From Combretum micranthum (Eukaryota > Streptophyta > Magnoliopsida > Myrtales > Combretaceae), in NCBI GenBank assembly GCA_024138025.1, contig JAMXBD010000204.1:1178001-1242000 (forward strand): a stretch of DNA of 64,000 nt. Reading direction: 5' to 3'. Each line of letters starts with the position of its first letter. The stretch's first letter is position 1. Positions 60,510 through 64,000 of this stretch are shown one piece after another. A program made the position numbers and the translations under genes. The notes under the pieces were generated by a model. That model was not told the origin of the DNA. It saw only the letters and a program-made list of their open reading frames with translations, and made no database searches.

Positions 60510-63500
60510 TGTCACGCCCCAAGGGTACCCTAGTAGTAGTAAACAAGTTACACTTGAATACTATCATTAGATTACCTTCAGAGAATGATAGGTTGTCAAA
60601 ACAACAGGATCTTTTTAGTTGCTTGATAAGAAATAACAAATATATGAAAGAAATAACTTAGTGAATAAACATTACAAAACTATTATAAACCATATAATTC
60701 CTTTTGAGTACACAACTAAATAATCTAATCTAATAGTACATAACCATTAAATTAAAATGTATCTGTAGACTTCTAGTTTCAAAGCTCTTACTAGAGCCAT
60801 ATTCCTGGATGTAACTAACCAGGGTCGTAAAGTGAACCTGAAAAGACTGTAGGAGTATGAGCGAAACCACAGCTCAGTGAATAACCAGACATACTATACA
60901 TCACACAAGTCATTAACAAATCATATGCAATGCAAGCACTCAACCATATGCACAGATACAAGTTTCGATGATCTAGAATCCAAACAGGAAAAAGATTTAC
61001 GCCCTCTTTTTAATGGGTTGAAGAACCAGTACTCAATGACCCACCTGCCCAGGAGAGACTAAGTACACAGGAGAATCAACGATTTCTCATTTTAAGGTTA
61101 TCATTTTGAATATAGTTGATTGAACAAACCATCTCCTGCAATCCCCTTAGAAACTCCCTAAGTATTAATCATTTCAAAGAGATTCTACGGACGACGTTTT
61201 TCAGTGCCTTTTAGTTCCTCATAGGACCGTCAGACCAAAGAGAACCTTAGAAGAACTTACACATTAGATCAACCAAGCGAAAACAGAGATCCGAAATATT
61301 AATACGTAGCAGGCTGTCACAACCATACATGCAGTAATGCAATTTATGCAATGCATGTTCATATTATTTTGTTAAGTCAATAAGTCTTAATCAATTTTAA
61401 AGTGACCATACATTACACACAATCATCATTATGCTACTGCACATCATCAATCATGACATTATCGCTTTTATAAGGATATTTTAACAATCATACACCAAGA
61501 TCATATCATACTTTCAACAAGAACTTATTTGGTTATCTTTATTTTACATATACAACTACTTACAAGCATAACTAGTATAATATGACTGAATTACTCACCT
61601 GCTTATACTGCCTCAATCGTAGTAATCCACTGGTAGATCTTCTAGTGGGTCAAAGTCACCTATTTAAGACAAAGTATTCATTAATATAATCTAGCTAAAT
61701 TCCTATATGTGCTTTGTGTCCTAGACTTGATATTTTGGTAATTATTATTACTTAGTGTCGTCGTGTTTCTCTTATTTTATCTCACATAATTGTTTTGTTA
61801 TTTATAGGAATCACATTACTCAAGAAATTGGTTTATTTCAATTTCCATTCTTACCTATTTTATCTGTTTAGAGCTAATATTTAACTAATACTAACCTTGA
61901 TTAACATTAATTATTCGTCTTAAGTTCTAGCGTTTTAAGAAGTATCCGGTATTAATCAAAATATTCTAAATATTTGTTTTTACTTGTTTATGTAATAAAT
62001 GCTATATTGTGATACATATATATATACTAAGTAGACTTAGGTCATATATATATATAAGTTTTGGTTATTTTCAAAATAGGCTTTCGTTAAGAAAATTTGG
62101 GTGTACACCAGCTCAAAGCCACCGGCCTTCATCCCCAGGTGCCGGTGTAAAACTGTTCTTTGAAGAAATTTTCATATCGAGTGCACCGGTGTTGAAAGTT
62201 GTCGGCTTTTAACGTACGCCGGCCCAACGCCGTCGGCGTAGATCTCCAGGTAGCCAGCTTACGTTCAATTTTTACGTGAAAAAATTATTTACGTATCCTC
62301 TGTGGGGTGTAAGCCGCCTATAAGCCGCCGGCCTATCCATGTAAGCCACTGGCTTTGAGTGTTTACACTGCCGGCCTTGAGGCAGTGCTGTACTGTTCAT
62401 CATCTTCTTCCTCGGTTCAATTCATATTCTTTGATTTTTATACGTTAAAAACATACTCAAACTACTTATAAGTGTTTATATATCATATATAAAGACATAA
62501 AACACGTTTAAAACATAAATATATAGATCTCGATTCTTAAAACATAAAGTTAGGGTTTTGGATTATTACCTCGTTGGAGCTCGTTTGATGTAATCCGAAG
62601 CTCGTGTTTGTGTTTATTAAGTTCCTAAGATGATTATAAGTCAGTTACAACTCTTATATTTGAACGAAAATAACTCGAGTTACCTCAACTTACCTTTGAG
62701 TTCGTATTCAAGGGTTTTTGGCTTGTTTTTCTTTTGATTCAAACTCGGTTGTATTGATTCGTTTGTTTTCTGTTTTTGGTTGGTTTTGATTGTTGTTTAA
62801 GTGTTGATTCGTTCTGGAAAGTGTGGGAATTTATGGCATTTGTTTGTTTCTCATAATGAGCATCTAATGTCTATATATATAGAAGAAGAAGAGAAGGTGA
62901 AGCTGCGGCTGTTTCCTCCTTCGTTTTTCCCTTTGATTTGCTTCTGTTTGGCTGTTATTTTCATGGCATTTAATGTGGACTTGAGCTGGCATTATTCCAT
63001 TGGTTGTTAGGTTACTTTTGTTGAAATATTTGGTGAATTATTGAACAACATTCCGGCGCCTCTTTCTTCCTCCACAATTTGCACCGAATGCAGCTGTATG
63101 CATATATATATTAGTTTATTATTTTAATTAAGTTTTGAGTTAATTAAACGAGTTATACGGGTATAAATCATCTAATATTTGGAAGTTTTTGTACAAAAAT
63201 ATGTGTATAGGGTTATACAAAACATTTAGATCTTCAAGTAATACAAATTTAGGTTATATATATACGTAGTTATTTATTCGTATAATTTTATCTCCTGCGA
63301 TTTGGATTTCTTAAGCTCGTTAGGTCAATTTTTGTTTCAGGCTCCGATAGCTTAAGAAAACTCGGTTTAGAACAATAGCGTGATCCGATTATTTGTTTGG
63401 GGTTCAGATTTTGAGTTATTTGACAGTTTATATTTTCGTTGTGTATTTAAAATCTTAACGGTTCATCTTTGAATCATCGTTTCCTGTATATAAGAGTAAA

Positions 63501-63982
63501 TAATCATTTATGCAGTATTGGACTTAATACAGAAATCAAACTATATATATATCTTTAGTTTTGATACCAAACATGAATTCTCATTAGTAGCTTTTTAATT
63601 TTAACTAGAAATCTTGAATTTAGGGTCTAAGTCTAAATATAAACTCATCGCTACTCGTTATTCTAATCTTGAATCATTATCGGAATCAAAAACAATTATT
63701 TAATCCCTATATTCATATTTTTTATTTAAACCTAGTTGTATATCAGGTTTCGGGTCCAAATTTTAGATCATATCTTGAATTAGTTATTCAAGATACAAAA
63801 TCTCGTTTTTGGTATTAACTAGGGTTAAAGGATTTCATTATTCGGTTCCTCAATTCTTCATCTATCTAAAATCTAAATATTAATCTATTATTAGACTTCA
63901 ATTATAATCTAAATCTATTATTTAGTTTATACAATCTATTGTAAGGTCGGGTACTAATGTGGAAAAATTTCCGGGGTTCACA
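60510..63982 (-). mobile_element. solo LTR of long-LTR family 1, inverted (3473 bp)
   Basis: It begins TGTCACGCCCCAAGGGTACC and ends TTTCCGGGGTTCACA. It is flanked by the perfect duplication AAGGT (60505-60509 and 63983-63987). It is collinear with the reverse complement of 16200-19771: 'gtgaacctgaaaagactgtaggagtatgagcgaaac', 'acgccctctttt', and the island after 'tgttcatcatctt'. No coding domain of a retrotransposon is present. Confidence 0.9.
62100..62405 (-). repeat. GC-rich variable island of the inverted solo LTR
   Basis: About 300 bp of words such as 'ccaccggcc', 'ggtgccggtg', 'acgccggcccaacgccgtcggcg' and 'taagccgccggcc' end at the conserved 'gttcatcatcttc'. It is unlike the AT-rich sequence on either side. 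Confidence 0.75.
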
Positions 63983-64000
63983 AAGGTATTTTGGAATTGG

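Noticed and set aside
1..64000. CRISPR array, operons, phage or plasmid genes
   Set aside because: No regularly spaced repeats of CRISPR type and no bacterial-style coding density. Repeats present are plant transposon and microsatellite sequence.

Overview
The window looks like nuclear DNA of a land plant, probably a eudicot. It is AT-rich, has almost no long open frames, is packed with nested LTR retrotransposons, Helitron-like, hAT-like and foldback elements, and carries one intron-containing gene. No bacterial, organellar or viral gene set is visible. I cannot name the species.

The only convincing host gene lies in a roughly 9-kb stretch with little transposon sequence (about 24.4-33.8 kb). 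It is a two-coding-exon, + strand glycoside hydrolase family 43 gene (29433-29984 joined to 31708-32559, 467 residues). It resembles the Golgi type II membrane exo-beta-1,3-galactosidases of Arabidopsis (GH43A/GH43B), which trim arabinogalactan proteins. A likely 5' UTR exon near 26.4-26.7 kb is separated from the start codon by an intron of about 2.7 kb that contains small repeats.

The rest is layered transposon sequence. From 1 to 14 kb there are old LTR relics, a foldback MITE, and two hAT-like elements with 8-bp target duplications; one of these carries an internal tRNA-like pol III promoter. From 14068 to about 24362 lies a minus-strand Ty1/copia element, broken in its reverse transcriptase by a 3.6-kb solo LTR. 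From 33864 to 53284 lies one old Ty3/gypsy chromovirus-like element bounded by the 5-bp duplication GTGGT. It has 3-kb LTRs, a tRNA-Met primer site, an extra gag-like reading frame before the normal gag, and disabled protease and reverse transcriptase remnants. Three later events are nested in it: an antisense 4000-bp solo LTR of its own family, a tandem array with Helitron-like ends, and a 3870-bp solo LTR of a second family. Downstream are an inverted copy of the second family (54811-58495) and another inverted solo LTR of the first family (60510-63982), each with clean 5-bp duplications.

The window therefore records repeated rounds of long-LTR insertion followed by LTR-LTR recombination to solo LTRs, with the GH43 gene surviving in the gap. 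The most unusual signals are the hypervariable, GC-rich, palindrome-bearing island at the same place inside every first-family LTR, the Helitron-end tandem array, and the extra gag-like frame.
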